DNA from: Hyperoodon ampullatus
Lineage: Eukaryota; Chordata; Mammalia; Artiodactyla; Ziphiidae
Length of the DNA: 64,000 nucleotides
Reading direction: 5' to 3'
NCBI GenBank assembly: GCA_949752795.1
Contig: CATKHW010000058.1
Coordinates: 2,170,001 to 2,234,000 of the forward strand
Positions 1 through 13,807 of this stretch are shown piece after piece. Under the pieces are notes generated by a model, which ran no database searches, was not told the DNA's origin, and saw only the letters and a list, made by a program, of their open reading frames with translations. The position numbers were made by a program, and so were the translations under genes. Within the stretch, counting starts at the first letter, position 1; every line of letters starts with the position of its first letter.

Positions 1-1642
1 TTGGGACTGAGAGGATTGGTGAGATTGGGTTTGCAAATGCAGACCCTTTAAATCACAAATGCCTGGCACCCATTCCATGGGCCCCAACTCTCCAGGTTGA
101 AGGGAATATTACTCCAGCTATAACATGTATGGGAAACCTAGAGAACGGGCACACTGTGAACACAAAAGGTTTCTAAAACTCAACGAATAGTCCCTCTCCT
201 GGTGCTCCGGTTTGACTTTCCATCTGCTTTACTATCAACCAACCAACTTGGAGAGACAGCCCATTTAACCTCCTGGTTCACACAGGATGCCAATTTGGCA
301 GAGGATGAAAGGGAAGAGGGAGAACCAATGAGAGAGTAGCTGGTAGTCATTTGGACGGGCACATATCACTGTAATTTCCGGCAGGAAGAAGAATTAACCA
401 AAGTCTCAGCCACCCACCGGGAATCAGTATAGGTCCGGAACCAAAATTTTGGACTTGAGGTCAGCTCACCAAAAACGAGTTGAAAAATGGAGCTCAGGGG
501 CACAGCAATTCACAAACTGGCCGAGTAATAAAGGACAACTATCGTCCAAAAATCTGTTGAGGGAAGGCAATGAGGCGGACTTGAATGCGAGGCTTAATAG
601 CAGGAAACAGATTTCAAGAGGTACGATGGAATTGCGTTTAAAGCACAGGAAGTGGGGCACAACTTCAAAAATGATGCCCTTGTCCAAAAAGGGCGTATGC
701 GTTTTCTCCTGAATATATTCAGGAGAAAACGCATACGCCCTTTTTGGCCAAGCAAGCAAGCGGGCAATGCAAATCTGCACTACAAAGAAGTATCACTTCC
801 CACAGGTCAAAAGGGACATCCACAAAATGTGTAAAAACCAGAAAGGCAAGACAGGCCCTGGAGAACAGGGAGCCTTGTTATGCTGATGGGCGGGATGTAA
901 ATTGCCAACTGCCTCTCTGGAGGAATGCATTGTGTTCCCTAAAAGAAGTAAAGAACAGAGCTACAGAGCCAAGGCCACTTCCAGTCTAGGGAATATGCCT
1001 TGGGAAATCTGAAAATCAATAATACAGAGCCACCCCAAAATAAGGGCTGCACTGCTTACAAAGACCTCAACTTGGATACACCTTAAGTATCCCAGGAAAT
1101 ATAAAAATGGTTCAAAAAATTGTGGTACTTACGTACGATGGAATATCCCTCAGCCATGAAATCAATGTCATAAGACCAGTAGCAGCAAAATGGGTGGATT
1201 CAGGTACGATGATTCTAAGTGAAATAAGTCACACAGAAAAAGAAACTTATCATAAGATATCACTTATGAAGATCCTATAAACATGGCTGCACTTGAACTG
1301 AGTTAGGAAAGAGAACAGTGTCTCATATTTAGAAAACACTCTTATCCCTGCTTAAGGGGGAAGGAGAGGTGGGGTGATGCATAAAACCAGAGTTTGATAT
1401 AAGCACAGGTACCGTTCCAAAAACCAACTATGGAATAGACAAGACCTACACCTTCCTCAGTGAAAGGGACTCAAAATCCCAATTTCCCGCAGAGGAATAT
1501 ATCTGACTAGTAAGAATCTTAAAACCTATGTATTGATATGTCTGTGTAAGGGAAACAAGTGTGTCTAGACAGGCATAAACATGGCAGCGAGAATCAGCTC
1601 AAACACACTATAAAAAGGAATTTCAAAAACAAAACAAAAAAA
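1..1642 (+). repeat. Monomer U1, type A (5' partial)
   Basis: Starts at about unit position 94. Palindrome 679-752 with one mismatch (left arm GTCC for GGCC). L1 3' block from 766. Type A marks: 'ttgaggtcag', 'aatgcgaggctt', 'acgatggaattgcg'. One C is missing in 'aatttccggcagg' (~375), and 'atgtatggg' is private. Confidence 0.93.
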
Positions 1643-3380
1643 CTGGGAAATTCTTTACAATTCCTTCAGGGTCTCTGATGAAACCTGGAATGACCCTATC
1701 TACAACGACAGCTGGATGTGGCATAAGGAGGGACACTTGGGACAGAGACGATTGGTGAGATTGGGTGAGCAAATGCAGACCCTTTAAATCACAAATGCCT
1801 GGCACCTATTCCATGGGCCCCAACTCTCCTGGTTGAAGGGAATATTACTACACCTATAACATGTACGGGAAACCTAGAGAACGGACACACTGTGAATACG
1901 AAAGGTTTCTAAAACTCAACGAATAGTCCCTCTCCTGGTGCTCCGGTTTAACTTTTCATCTGCTTTACTATCAACCTCCCATCTTGGAGAGACACCCCTT
2001 TGTCCTCCTGGTTCACACAGGTTGCCAATTTGGCAGAGGATGAAAGGGAAGAGGGAGAACCAATGAGAGAGTAGCTGTTAGGCATTTGGACGGGCACATA
2101 TCACTGTAATTTCCCGGCAGGAAGAAGAATTAAACAAAGTCTCAGACACCCACCGGGAACCAGTATAGGTCCTGAACCAAAATTTTGGACTTGCTGTCAG
2201 CTCACCAAAATCGAGTTGAAAAATGGAGCTTAGGGGCACAGCAATTCACAAACTGGCCGAGTAATAAAAGACAACTATCGTCCAAAAATCTTTTGAGCGA
2301 AGGCAAGGAGGCGGACTTGAAAGCAAGGCATAATAGCAGGAAACAGATTTCAAGAGGTACGTTGGAATCGCCTTTAAAGCAGAGGAAGTGGGGCACAACT
2401 TCGACAATGATGCACTTGGCCAAAAAGGGCGTATGCGTTTTCTCCTGAATATATTCAGGAGAAAACGCATACGCCCTTTTTGGCCAAGCAAGCAAGCGGG
2501 CAATGCAAATCTGCACTACAAAGAAGTATCACTTCCCACCGGTCAAAAGGGACATCCACAAAATGTGTAAAAACCAGAAAGGCAAGACAGGCCCTGGAGA
2601 ACAGGGAGCCTTGTTATGCTGATGGGCGGGATGTAAATTGCCAACTGCCTCTCTGGAGGAGTGCATTGTGTTCCCTAAAACAAGTAAACAACAGAGCTAC
2701 AGAGCCAAGGGAACTTCCAGTCTAGGGAATATACCTTGGGAAAACTGAAAATCAATACGACAGAGAGACCCCAAAATTTAGGGCTGCACTGCTTACAAGG
2801 ACCTCAACTTGGATACACATTAAGTATCCCAGGAAATATAAAAATGGTTCAAAAAATTGTGGTACTTACGTACGATGGAATATCCCTCAACCATGAAATC
2901 AATGTCATAAGACCAGTAGCAGCAAAATGGGTGGATTCAGGTACGATGATTCTAAGTGAAATAAGTCACACAGAAAAAGAAACTTATCATAAGATATCAC
3001 TTATGAAGATCCTATAAACATGGCGACACTTGAACTGAGATAGGAAAGAGAACAGTGTCTCATATTTAGAAAACACTCTTATGCCTGCTTAAGGGGTAAG
3101 GAAAGGTGGGGTGATGCATAAAACCAGAGTTTGATATAAGCACAGGTACCGTTCCAAAAACCAACTATGGAATAGACAAGACCTACACCTTCCTCAGTGA
3201 AAGGGACTTACAACACCATATTTCCCGCAGAGGAATATATCTGACTAGTAAGAATATTAAAACCTATGTATTGATATTTCTCCATAAGGGAAACAAGTGT
3301 GTCTAGACTGGCATAAACATGGCAGCGAGAATCAGCTCAAACGCACTATAAAAAGGAATTTCAAAAACAAAACAAAAAAA
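1643..3380 (+). repeat. Monomer U2, type B
   Basis: Palindrome 2415-2488, perfect. L1 3' block from 2502. The 93-codon ORF2 end is open at 2736-3017. Type B marks: 'ttgctgtcag', 'aaaatcgag', 'ggcgacacttg', 'ctccataaggg'. Unlike the later B units (U10, U19), its right palindrome arm is of consensus type. Confidence 0.93.
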
Positions 3381-5117
3381 CAGGGAAATTCTTTACAATT
3401 CCTTCAGGGTATCTGATGAAACCTGGAATGACCCTATCTACAACGACAGCTGGATGTGGCATAAGGCTGGACACTTGGGACTGAGAGAATTGGTGAGATT
3501 GGGTGAGCAAATGCAGACCCTTCAAATCACAAATGCCTGGCACCCGTTCCATGGGCCCCAACTCTCCAGGTTGAAGGGAATATTACTCCAGCTATAACAT
3601 GTACGGGAAACCTAGAGAACGGACACACTGTGAATACGAAAGGTTTCTAAAACTCAACGAATAGTCCCTCTCCTGGTGCTCCGGTTTGACTTTCCATCTG
3701 CTTTACTATCAACCTCCCAACTCGGAGAGACTGCCCCTTTAACCTCCTGCTTCACACACGTTGCCAATTTGGCAGAGGATGAAAGTGAAGAGGGAGAACC
3801 AATGAGAGAGTAGCTGTTAGGCATTTGGACGGGCACATATCACTGTAATTTCCCGGCAGGAAGAAGAATTAACCAAAGTCTCAGCCACCCACCGGGAACC
3901 AGTATAGGTCCTGAACCAAAATTTTGGACTTGCAGTCAGCTCACCAAAAACGAGTTGAAAAATGGAGCTCAGGGGCACAGCAATTCACAAACTGGCCGAG
4001 TAATAAAGGACAACTATCGTCCAAAAATCTATTGAGGGAAGGCAACGAGGCGGACTTGAAAGCGAGGCAGAATAGCAGGAAACAGATTTCAAGAGGTACG
4101 TTGGAATCGCCTTTAAAGCACAGGAAGAAGAGCACAACTTCGACAATGATGCCCTTGGCCAAAAAGGGCGTATGGGTTTTCTCCTGAATATATTCAGGAG
4201 AAAACGCATACGCCCTTTTTGGCCAAGCAAGCAAGCGGGCAATGCAAATCTGCACTACAAAGAAGTATCACTTCCCACCGGTCAAAAGGGACATCCACAA
4301 AATGTGTAAAAACCAGAAAGGCAAGGCAGGCCCTGGAGAACAGGGAGCCTTGTTATGCTGATGGGCGGGATGTAAATTGCCAACTGCCTCTCTGGAGGAG
4401 TGCATTGTGTTCCCTAAAACAAGTAAAGAACAGAGCTACAGAGCCAAGGGCACTTAGAGTCTAGGGAATATACCTTGGGAAAACTGAAAATCAATAATAC
4501 AGAGCCACCCCAAAATTAGGGCTGCACTGCTTACAAAGACCTCAACTTGGATACACCTTAAGTATCCCAGGAAATATAAAAATGGTTCAAAAAATTGTGG
4601 TACTTACGTACGATGGAATATCCCTCAGCCATGAAATCAATGCCATAAGACCAGTAGCAGCAAAATGGGTGGATTCAGGTACGATGATTCTAAGTGAAAT
4701 AAGTCACACAGAAAAAGAAAATATCATAAGATATCACTTATGAAGATCCTGTAAACATGGCTACAATTCAACTGAGTTAGGAAATAGAACAGTGTCCCTC
4801 ATTTAGAAAACACTCTTATGCCTGCTTATGGGGGAAGGAGAGGTGGGGTGATGCATACAACCAGAGTTTGATATAAGCACACGTACCGTTCCAAAAACCA
4901 ACTATGGAATAGACAAGACCTACACCTTCCTCAGTGAAAGGGACTCAAAACACCATATTTCCCGCAGAGGAATATATCTGACTAGTAAGAATCTTAAAAC
5001 CTATGTATTGATATGTCTCCGTAAGGGAATCAAGTGTGTCTAGACTGGCATAAACATGGCAGCGAGAATCAGCTCAAACCCAGTATAAAAAGGAATTTCA
5101 AAAACAAAACCAAAAAA
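3381..5117 (+). repeat. Monomer U3, type C
   Basis: Palindrome 4154-4227, one mismatch ('tatgggtttt'). L1 3' block from 4241. Type C marks: 'cactcgg'-like 'caactcggagag', 'cacacacgttg', 'gaagaagagc', and a 2-bp deletion in 'gaaaatatcataag' (~4,720) that breaks the ORF2 end frame. The tail reads 'ccaaaaaac'. Confidence 0.93.
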
Positions 5118-6854
5118 CTGGGAAATTCTTTACAATTCCTTCAGGGTCTCTGATGAAACCGGAATGACCCTATCTACAACAACAGCTGGATGTGGCATAA
5201 GGCTGGACACTTGGGACTGAGACGATTGGTGAGATTGGGTGAGCAAATGCAGACCCTTTAAAGCACAAATGCTTGGCACCCATTCCATCATTCCCAACTC
5301 TCCAGGTTGAAGGGAATATTACTACAGCTATAACATGTACGGGAAACCTAGAGAACGGACACACTGTGAATACGAACGGTTTCTAAAACTCAACGAATAG
5401 TCCCTGTCCTGGTGCTCCGGTTTGACTTTCCATCTGCTTTACTATCAACCTCCCAACTTGGAGAGACAGCCCCTTTAACCTCCTGGTTCGCACAGGTTGC
5501 CAATTTGGCAGAGGATGAAAGGGAAGAGGGAGAACCAATGAGAGAATAGCTGTTAGGCATTTGGACGGGCATATATCACTCTAACTTCCCGGCAGGAAGA
5601 AGAATTAACCAAAGTCTCAGCCCCCCACCGGAAACCAGCATAGGTCCTGAACCAAAATTTTGGACTTGCGGTCAGCTCACCAAAAACGAGTTGAAAAATG
5701 GAGCTCAGGGGCACAGCAATTCACAAACTGGCCGAGTAATAAAGGACAACTATCGTCAAAAATCTGTTGAGGGAAGGCAACGAGGCGGACTTGAAAGCAA
5801 GGCAGAATAGCAGGAAACAGATTTCAAGAGGTACGTTGGAATCGCCTTTAAAGCACAGGAAGAGGGGCACAACTTCGACAATGATGCACTTGGCCAAAAA
5901 GGTCGTATGCGTTTTCTCCTGAATATATTCAGGAGAAAATGCATACGCACATTTTGGCCAAGCAAGCAGGCGGGCAATGCAAATCTGCACTACAAAGAAG
6001 TATCACTTCCCACCAGTCAAAAGGGACATCCACAAAATATGTAAAAACCAGAAAGGCAAGACAGGCCCTGGAGAACAGGGAGCCTTGTTATGCTGATGGG
6101 CGGGATGTAAATTGCCAACTGCCTAACTGGAGGAGTACATTGTGTTCCCTAAAACAAGTAAAGAACAGAGCTACAGAGCCAAGGGCACTTCCAGTCTAGG
6201 GAATATACTTTGGGGAAACTGAAAATCAATAAAACAGACCCACGCCAAAATTTAGGGCTGCACTGCTAACAAGGACCTCAACTTGGGTACACCTTAAATA
6301 TCCCAGGAAATATAAAAATGGTTCAAAATATTGTGGTACCTACGTATGATGGAATATCCCTCAGCCATGAAATCAATGTCATAAGACCAGTAGCAGCAAA
6401 ATGGGTGGATTCAGGTACGATCATTCTAAGTGAAATAAGTCACACAGAAAAAGAAACTTATCATAAGATATCACTTATGAAGATCGTATAAACATGGCTA
6501 CACTTGAACTGAGTTAGGAAAGAGAACAGTGTCTCACATTTAGAAAACACTCTTATGCCTGCTTAAGGGGGAAGGAGAGGTGGGGTGATGCATAAAACCA
6601 GAGTTTGATATAAGCACAGGTACCGTTCCAAAAACCAACTATGGAATAGACAAGACCTACACCTTCCTCAGTGAAAGGGACTCAAAACACCATATTTCCC
6701 GCAGAGGAATATATCTGACTAGTAAGAATCTTAAAACTTATGTATTGATATGTCTCCGTAAGGGAATCAAGTGTGTCTAGACTGGCATAAACATGGCAGC
6801 GAGAATCAGCTCAAGCCCACTATAAAAAGGAATTTCAAAAACAAAACAAAAAAA
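5118..6854 (+). repeat. Monomer U4, type D
   Basis: Palindrome 5889-5962 with four mismatches, mostly in the right arm ('aaaatgcatacgcacatttt'). L1 3' block from 5976. Type D marks: 'gaaaccggaatg', a missing C in 'atcgtcaaaaatc' (~5,755), 'gcaggcgggc', 'ctaactggagg'. Confidence 0.93.
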
Positions 6855-8592
6855 CTGGGAAATTCTTTACAATTCGTTCAGGGTCCCTGATGAAACCTGG
6901 AACGACCCTATCTACAACGACAGCTGGATGTGGCATAAGGAGGGACACTTGGGACTGAGAGGATTGGTGAGATTGGGTGAGCAAATGCAGACCCTTTAAA
7001 TCACAAATGCCTGGCACCCATTCCATGGGCGCCAACTCTGCAGGTTGAAGGGAATATTACTCCAGCTATAACATGTACGGGAAACCTAGAGAACGGACAC
7101 ACTGTGAATACGAAAGGTTTCTAAAACTCAACGAATAGTCCCTCTCCTGGTGCTCCGGTTTGACTTTCCATCTGCTTTACTATCAACCTCCCATCTTGGA
7201 GAGACAGCCCCTTTGTCCTCCTGTTTCACACAGGTTGCCAATTTGGCAGAGGATGAAAGGGAAGAGGGAGAACCAATGAGAGAGTAGCTGTTAGGCATTT
7301 GGACGGGCACATATCACTGTAATTTCCCGGCAGGAAGAAGAATTAACCAAAGTCTCAGCCACCCACCGGGAACCAGTATAGGTCCTGAACCAAAATTTTG
7401 GACTTGCGGTCAGCTCACCAAAAACGAGTTGAAAAATGGAGCTCAGGGGCACAGCAATTCACAAACTGGCCGAGTAATAAAAGACAACTATCGTCCAAAA
7501 ATCTGTTGAGGGAAGGCAACGAGGCGGACTTCAAAGCGAGGCAGAATAGCAGGAAACAGATTTCAAGAGGTACATTGGAATCGCCTTTAAAGCACAGGAA
7601 GAGGGGCACAACTTCGACAATGATGCACTTGACCAAAAAGGGCGTATGCGTTTTCTCCTGAATATATTCAGGAGAAAACGCATACGCCCTTTTTGGCCAA
7701 GCAAGCAAGCGGGCAATGCAAATCTGCACTACAAAGAAGTATCACTTCCCACCGGTCAAAAGGGACATCCACAAAATGTGTAAAAACCAGAAAGGCAAGA
7801 CAGGCCCTGGAGAACAGGGAGCCTTGTTATGCTGATGGGCGGGATGTAAATTGCCAACTGCCTCTCTGGAGGAGTGCATTGTGTTCCCTAAAACAAGTAA
7901 ACAACAGAGCTACAGAGCCAAGGGCACTTCCAGTCTAGGGAATATACCTTGGGAAAAGTGAAAATCAATAAGACAGAGCCACCCCATAATTAGGGCTGCA
8001 CTGCTTACAAAGACCTCAACTTGGATACACCTTAAGTATCCCAGGAAATATAAAAATGGTTCAAAAAATTGTTGTACTTATGTACGATGGAATATCCCTC
8101 AGCCATGAAATCAATGTCATAAGACCAGTAGCAGCAAAATGGGTGGATTCAGGTACGATGATTCTAAGTGAAATAAGTCACACAGAAAAAGAAACTTATC
8201 ATAAGATATCACTTATGAAGATCCTGTAAACATGGCTACACTTGAACTGAGTTAGGAAAGAGAATAGTGTCTCACATTTAGAAAACACTCTTATGCCTGC
8301 TTAAGGGGGAAGGAGAGGTGGGGTGATGCATAAAACCAGAGTTTGATATAAGCACAGGTACCGTTCCAAAAACCAACTATGGATTAGACAAGACCTACAC
8401 CTTCCTAAGTGAAAGGGACTTAAAACCCCATATTTCCCGCAGAGGACTATATCTGACTAGTAAGAATCTTAAAACCTATGTATTGATATGTCTCCGTTAG
8501 GGAATCAAGTGTGTCTAGACTGGCATAAACATGGCAGTGAGAATCAGCTCAAACCCACTATAAAAAGGAATTTCAAAAACAAAATAAAAAAA
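6855..8592 (+). repeat. Monomer U5, type E
   Basis: Palindrome 7628-7701, one mismatch (GACC for GGCC). L1 3' block from 7715. Type E marks: 'tacattggaatcgcc', 'gggaaaagtgaaaatc', 'ccccataattagg', 'attgttgtactt'. Confidence 0.93.
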
Positions 8593-10331
8593 CTGGGAAA
8601 TTCTTTACAATTCCTTCAGAGACTCTGATGAAACCTGGAATGACCCTATCTACAACGACAGCTGGATGTGGCATAAGGAGGGAAACTTGAGACTGAGACG
8701 ATTTGTGAGATTGGGTGAGCAAATGCAGACCCTTTAAAGCAATAATGGATGGCACCCATTTCATGGGTCCGAACTCTCCAGGTTGAAGGGAATATTACTA
8801 CAGCTATAACATGTACGGGAAAACTAGAGAACGGACACACTGTGAATACGAAAGGTTTCTAAAACTGAACGAATAGTCCCTCTCCTGGTGCTCCAGTTTG
8901 ACTTTCCATCTGCTTTACTATCAACCTCCCAACTTGGAGAGACAGCCCCTTTAAACTCCTGGTTCGCACAGGTTGCCAATTTGGCAGAGGATGAAAGGGA
9001 AGAGGGAGAACCAATGAGACAGAAGCTGTTAGGCATTTGGACGGGCACATATCACTCTAATTTCCCGGCAGGAAGAAGAATTAACCAAAGTCTCAGCCCC
9101 CCACCGGGAATCAGCATAGGTCCTGAACCAAAATGTTGGACTTGCGGTCAGCTCACCAAAATCGAGTTGAAAAATGGAGCTCAGGGGCACAGCAATTCAC
9201 AAACTGGCCGAGTAATAAAGAACAACTATCGTCCAAAAATCTGTTGAGGGAAGGCAACGCGGCAGACTTGAAAGCGAGGCAGGATAGCAGGAAACAGATT
9301 TCAAGAGGTACGTTGGAATCGCCTTTAAAGCACAGGAAGAGGGGCACAACTTCGACAATGATGCACTTGGCCAAAAAGGGCGTATGTGTTTTCTCCTGAA
9401 TATATTCAGGAGAAAACGCATACGCCCTTTTTGGCCAAGCAAGCAAGCGGGCAATGCAAATCTGCACTACAAAGAAGTATCACCTCCCACCGGTCAAAAG
9501 GGACATCCACAAAATGTGTAAAAACCAGAAAGGCAAGACAGGCCCTGGAGAACAGGGAGCCTTGTTATGCTGATGGGTGGGATGTAAATTGCCAACTGCC
9601 TCTCTGGAGGAGTACATTGTGTTCCCTAAAACAAGTAAAGAACAGAGCTACAGAGCCAAGGGCACTTCCAGTCTAGGGAATATACTTTGGGAAAACTGAA
9701 AATCAATAAGACAGAGCCACCCCAAAATTTAGGGCTGCACTGCTTACAAGGACCTCAACTTGGGTACACCTTAAATATCCCAGGAAATATAAAAATGGTT
9801 CAAAAAATTGTGGTACTTACGTACGATGGAATATCCCTCAGCCATGAAATCAATGTCATAAGAACAGTAGCAGCAAAATGGGTGGATTCAGGTACGATGA
9901 TTCTAAGTGAAATAAGTCACACAGAAAAAGAAACTTATCATAAGATATCACTTATGAAGATCCTGTAAACATGGCTACAATTCAACTGAATTAGGAAATA
10001 GAACAGTGTCTCTCATTTAGAAAACACTCTTATGCCTGCTTATGGGGGAAGGAGAGGTGGGCTGATGCATACATCCAGAGTTTGATATAAGCACACGTAC
10101 CGTTCCAAAAACCAACTATGGAATAGACAAGACCTACACCTTCCTCAGTGAAAGGGACTCAAAACACCATATTTCCCGCAGAGGAATATATCTGACTAGT
10201 AAGAATCTTAAAACCTATGTATTGATATGTCTCCGTAAGGGAATCAAGTGTGTCTAGACTGGCATAAACATGGCAGCGAGAATCAGCTCAAACCCACTAT
10301 AAAAAGGAATTTCAAAAACAAAACAAAAAAA
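8593..10331 (+). repeat. Monomer U6, type F
   Basis: Palindrome 9366-9439, one mismatch (a CpG-to-TpG change, 'tatgtgtttt'). L1 3' block from 9453. The usual stop in 'gagagtag' is changed to 'gacagaag' (~9,018-9,025), opening a 119-codon + frame at 8888-9247. The ORF2 end is open for 93 codons at 9687-9968. Type F marks: 'ctccagtttgac', 'aaatgttggac', 'aacgcggcagac'. Confidence 0.93.
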
Positions 10332-12069
10332 CTGGGAAATTCTTTACAATTCCTTCAGGGTCTCTGATGAAACCTGGAATGACCCTATCTACAATGACAG
10401 CTGGATGTGGCATAAGAAGGGACAGTTGGGACTGAGACGATTGGTGAGATTGGGTGAGCAAATGCAGACCCTTTAAATCACAAATGACTGGCACCCATTC
10501 CATGGGCCCCAACTCTCCAGGTTGAAGGGAATATTACTACAGCTATAACATGTACGGGAAACCTAGAGAACGGGCACACTCTGAATACGAAAGGTTTCTA
10601 AAACTCAACGAATAGTCCCTCTCCTGGTGCTCCGGTTTGACTTTCCATCTGCTTTACCATCAACCAACCAACTTAGAGAGACAGCCCATTTAAACTCCTG
10701 GTTCACACAGGTTGCCAATTTGGCAGAGGATGAAAGGGAAGAGGGAGAACCAATGAGAGAGTAGCTGGTAGGCATTTGGACGGGCACATATCACTGTAAT
10801 TTCCCGGCAGGAAGAAGAATTAACCAAAGTCTCAGCCACCCACCGGGAACCAGTATAGGTCCTGAACCAAAATTTTGGACTTGCGGTCAGCTCACCAAAA
10901 ACGAGTTGAAAAATGGAGCTCAGGGGCACAGCAATTCACAAACTGGCCGAGTAATAAAGGACAACTATCGTCCAAAAATCTGTTGAGGGAAGGCAACGAG
11001 GCGGACTTGAATGCGAGGCTTAATAGCAGGAAACAGATTTCAAGAGGTACGATGGAATTGCATTTAAAGCACAGGAAGAGGGGCACAACTTCGACAATGA
11101 TGCACTTGGCCAAAAAGGGCGTATGCGTTTTCTCCTGAATATATTCAGGAGAAAACGCATACGCCCTTTTTGTCCATGCAAGCAAGCGGGCAATGCAAAT
11201 CTGCACTACAAAGAAGTATCACTTCCCACAGGTCAAAAGGGACATCCACAAAATGTGTAAAAACCAGAAAGGCAAGACAGGCCCTGGAGAACAGGGAGCC
11301 TTGTTATGCTGATGGGCGGGATGTAAATTGCCAACTGCCTCTCTGGAGGAATGCATTGTGTTCCCTAAAAGAAGTAAAGAACAGAGCTACAGAGCCAAGG
11401 GCACTTCCAGTCTAGGGAATATACCTTGGGAAATCTGAAAATCAATAATACAGAGCCACCCCAAAATAAGGGCTGCACTGCTTACAAAGACCTCAACTTG
11501 GATACACCTTAAGTATCCCAGGAAATATAAAAATGGTTCAAAAAATTGTGGTACTTACGTACGATGGAATATACCTCAGCCATGAAATCAATGTCATAAG
11601 ACCAGTAGCAGCAAAATGGGTGGATTCAGGTACGATGATTCTAAGTGAAATAAGTCACACAGAAAAAGAAACTTATCATAAGATATCACTTATGATGATC
11701 CTGTAAACATGGCTACACTTGAACTGAGATAGGAAAGAGAACAGTGTCTCATATTTAGAAAACACACTTATGCCTGCTTAAGGGGGAAGGAGAGGTGGGG
11801 TGATGCATAAAACCAGAGTTTGATATAAGCACAGGTACCGTTCCAAAAACCAACTATGGAATAGACAAGACCTACACCTTCCTCAGTGAAAGGGACTCAA
11901 AACCCCATATTTCCCGCAGAGGAATATATCTGACTAGTAAGAATCTTAAAACCTATGTATTGATATGTCTCCATAAGGGAATCAAGTGTGTCTAGACTGG
12001 CATAAACATGGCAGCGAGAATCAGCTCAAACCCACTATAAAAAGGAATTTCAAAAACAAAACAAAAAAA
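10332..12069 (+). repeat. Monomer U7, type G
   Basis: Palindrome 11105-11178 with two mismatches in the right arm ('tttttgtccatg'). L1 3' block from 11192. Type G marks: 'tttaccatcaacc', 'gggacagttggg', 'atatacctcagcc'. Private: 'aaatgactggc'. Confidence 0.93.
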
Positions 12070-13807
12070 CTGGGAAATTCTTTACAATTACTTCAGGGTC
12101 CCTGATGAAACCTGGAATGACACTATCTACAACGACAGCTGGATGTGGCATAAGGAGGGACACTTGGGACTGAGACGATTGGTGAGATTGGGTTTGCAAA
12201 TGCAGACCCTTTAAATCACAAATGCCTGGCACCCATTCCATGGGCCCCAACTCTCCAGGTTGAAGGGAATATTACTACAGCTATAACATGTACGGGAAAC
12301 CTAGAGAACGGGCACACTGTGAATACGAAAGGTTTCTAAAACTCAACGAATAGTCCCTCTCCTGGTGCTCCGGTTTGATTTTCCATCTGCTTTACTATCA
12401 ACCAACCAACTTGGAGAGGCAGCCCATTTAACCTCCTGGTTCACACAGGTTGCCAATTTGGCAGAGGATGAAAGGGAAGAGGGAGAACCAATGAGAGAGT
12501 AGCTGGTAGTCATTTGGACGGGCACATATCACTGTAATTTCCCGGCAGGAAGAAGAATTAACCAAAGTCTCAGCCACTCACCGGGAACCAGTATAGGTCC
12601 TGAACCAAAATTTTGGACTTGAGGTCAGCTCACCAAAAACGAGTTGAAAAATGGAGCTCAGGGGCACAGCAATTCACAAACTGGCCGAGTAATAAAGGAC
12701 AACTATCGTCCAAAAATCTGTTGAGGGAAGGCAATGAGGCGGACTTGAATGCGAGGCTTAATAGCAGGAAACAGATTTCAAGAGGTACGATGGAATTGCA
12801 TTTAAAGCACAGGAAGAGGGGCACAACTTCAAAAATGATGCCCTTGTCCAAAAAGGGCGTATGCGTTTTCACCTGAATATATTCAGGAGAAAACGCATAC
12901 GCCCTTTTTGGCCAAGCAAGCAAGCGGGCAATGCAAATCTGCACTACAAAGAAGTATCACTTCCCACAGGTCAAAAGGGACATCCACAAAATGTGTAAAA
13001 ACCAGAAAGGCAAGACAGGCCCTGTAGAACAGGGAGCCTTGTTATGCTGATGGGCGGGATGTAAATTGCCAACTGCCTCTCTGGAGGAATGCATTGTGTT
13101 CCCTAAAAGAAGTAAAGAACAGAGCTACAGAGCCAAGGGCACTTCCAGTCTAGGGAATATACCTTGGGAAATCTGAAAATCAATAATACAGAGCCACCCC
13201 AAAATAAGGGCTGCACTGCTTACAAAGACCTCAACTTGGATACACCTTAAGTATCCCAGGAAATATAAAAATGGTTCAAAAAATTGTGGTACTTACGTAC
13301 GATGGAATATCCCTCAGCCATGAAATCAATGTCATAAGACCAGTAGCAGCAAAATGGGTGGATTCAGGTACGATGATTCTAAGTGAAATAAGTCACACAG
13401 AAAAAGAAACTTATCATAAGATATCACTTATGATGATCCTGTAAACATGGCTACACTTGAACTGAGTTAGGAAAGAGAACAGTGTCTCATATTTAGAAAA
13501 CACTCTTATGCCTGCTTAAGGGGGAGGGAGAGGTGGGGTGATGCATAAAACCAGAGTTTGATATAAGCACAGGTACCGTTCCAAAAACCAACTATGGAAT
13601 AGACAAGACCTACACCTTCCTCAGTGAAAGGGACTCAAAACCCCATATTTCCCGCAGAGGAATATATCTGACTAGTAAGTATCTTAAAACCTATGTATTG
13701 ATATGTCTCCATAAGGGAATCAAGTGTGTCTAGACTGGCATAAACATGGCAGCGAGAATCAGCTCAAGCCCACTATAAAAAGGAATTTCAAAAACAAAAC
13801 AAAAAAA
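12070..13807 (+). repeat. Monomer U8, type H
   Basis: Palindrome 12843-12916, two mismatches (GTCC, and 'tttcacctg' for 'tttctcctg'). L1 3' block from 12930. Type H marks: 'cagccactcacc', 'cctgtagaacagg', 'gggggagggag'. Confidence 0.93.

Larger units (their letters stand above)
1..13807 (+). repeat. HOR copy 1 (U1-U8, types A to H; 5' end cut by window)
   Basis: Eight monomers in order A-H. The first lacks about 93 bp because the window starts inside it. It serves as the reference order for domain 1; its A, B and C units differ more from those of copies 2 and 3 than those two differ from each other. Confidence 0.85.

Noticed and set aside
8888..9247. 119-codon frame in F units with a 'CWTCGQ' stretch resembling a retroviral Gag zinc knuckle.
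   Set aside because: The first Cys is private to type F (Phe in other types), the His and last Cys are not at zinc-knuckle spacing, and the underlying DNA aligns to the L1 ORF2 'WDLMKLKSFC' region.
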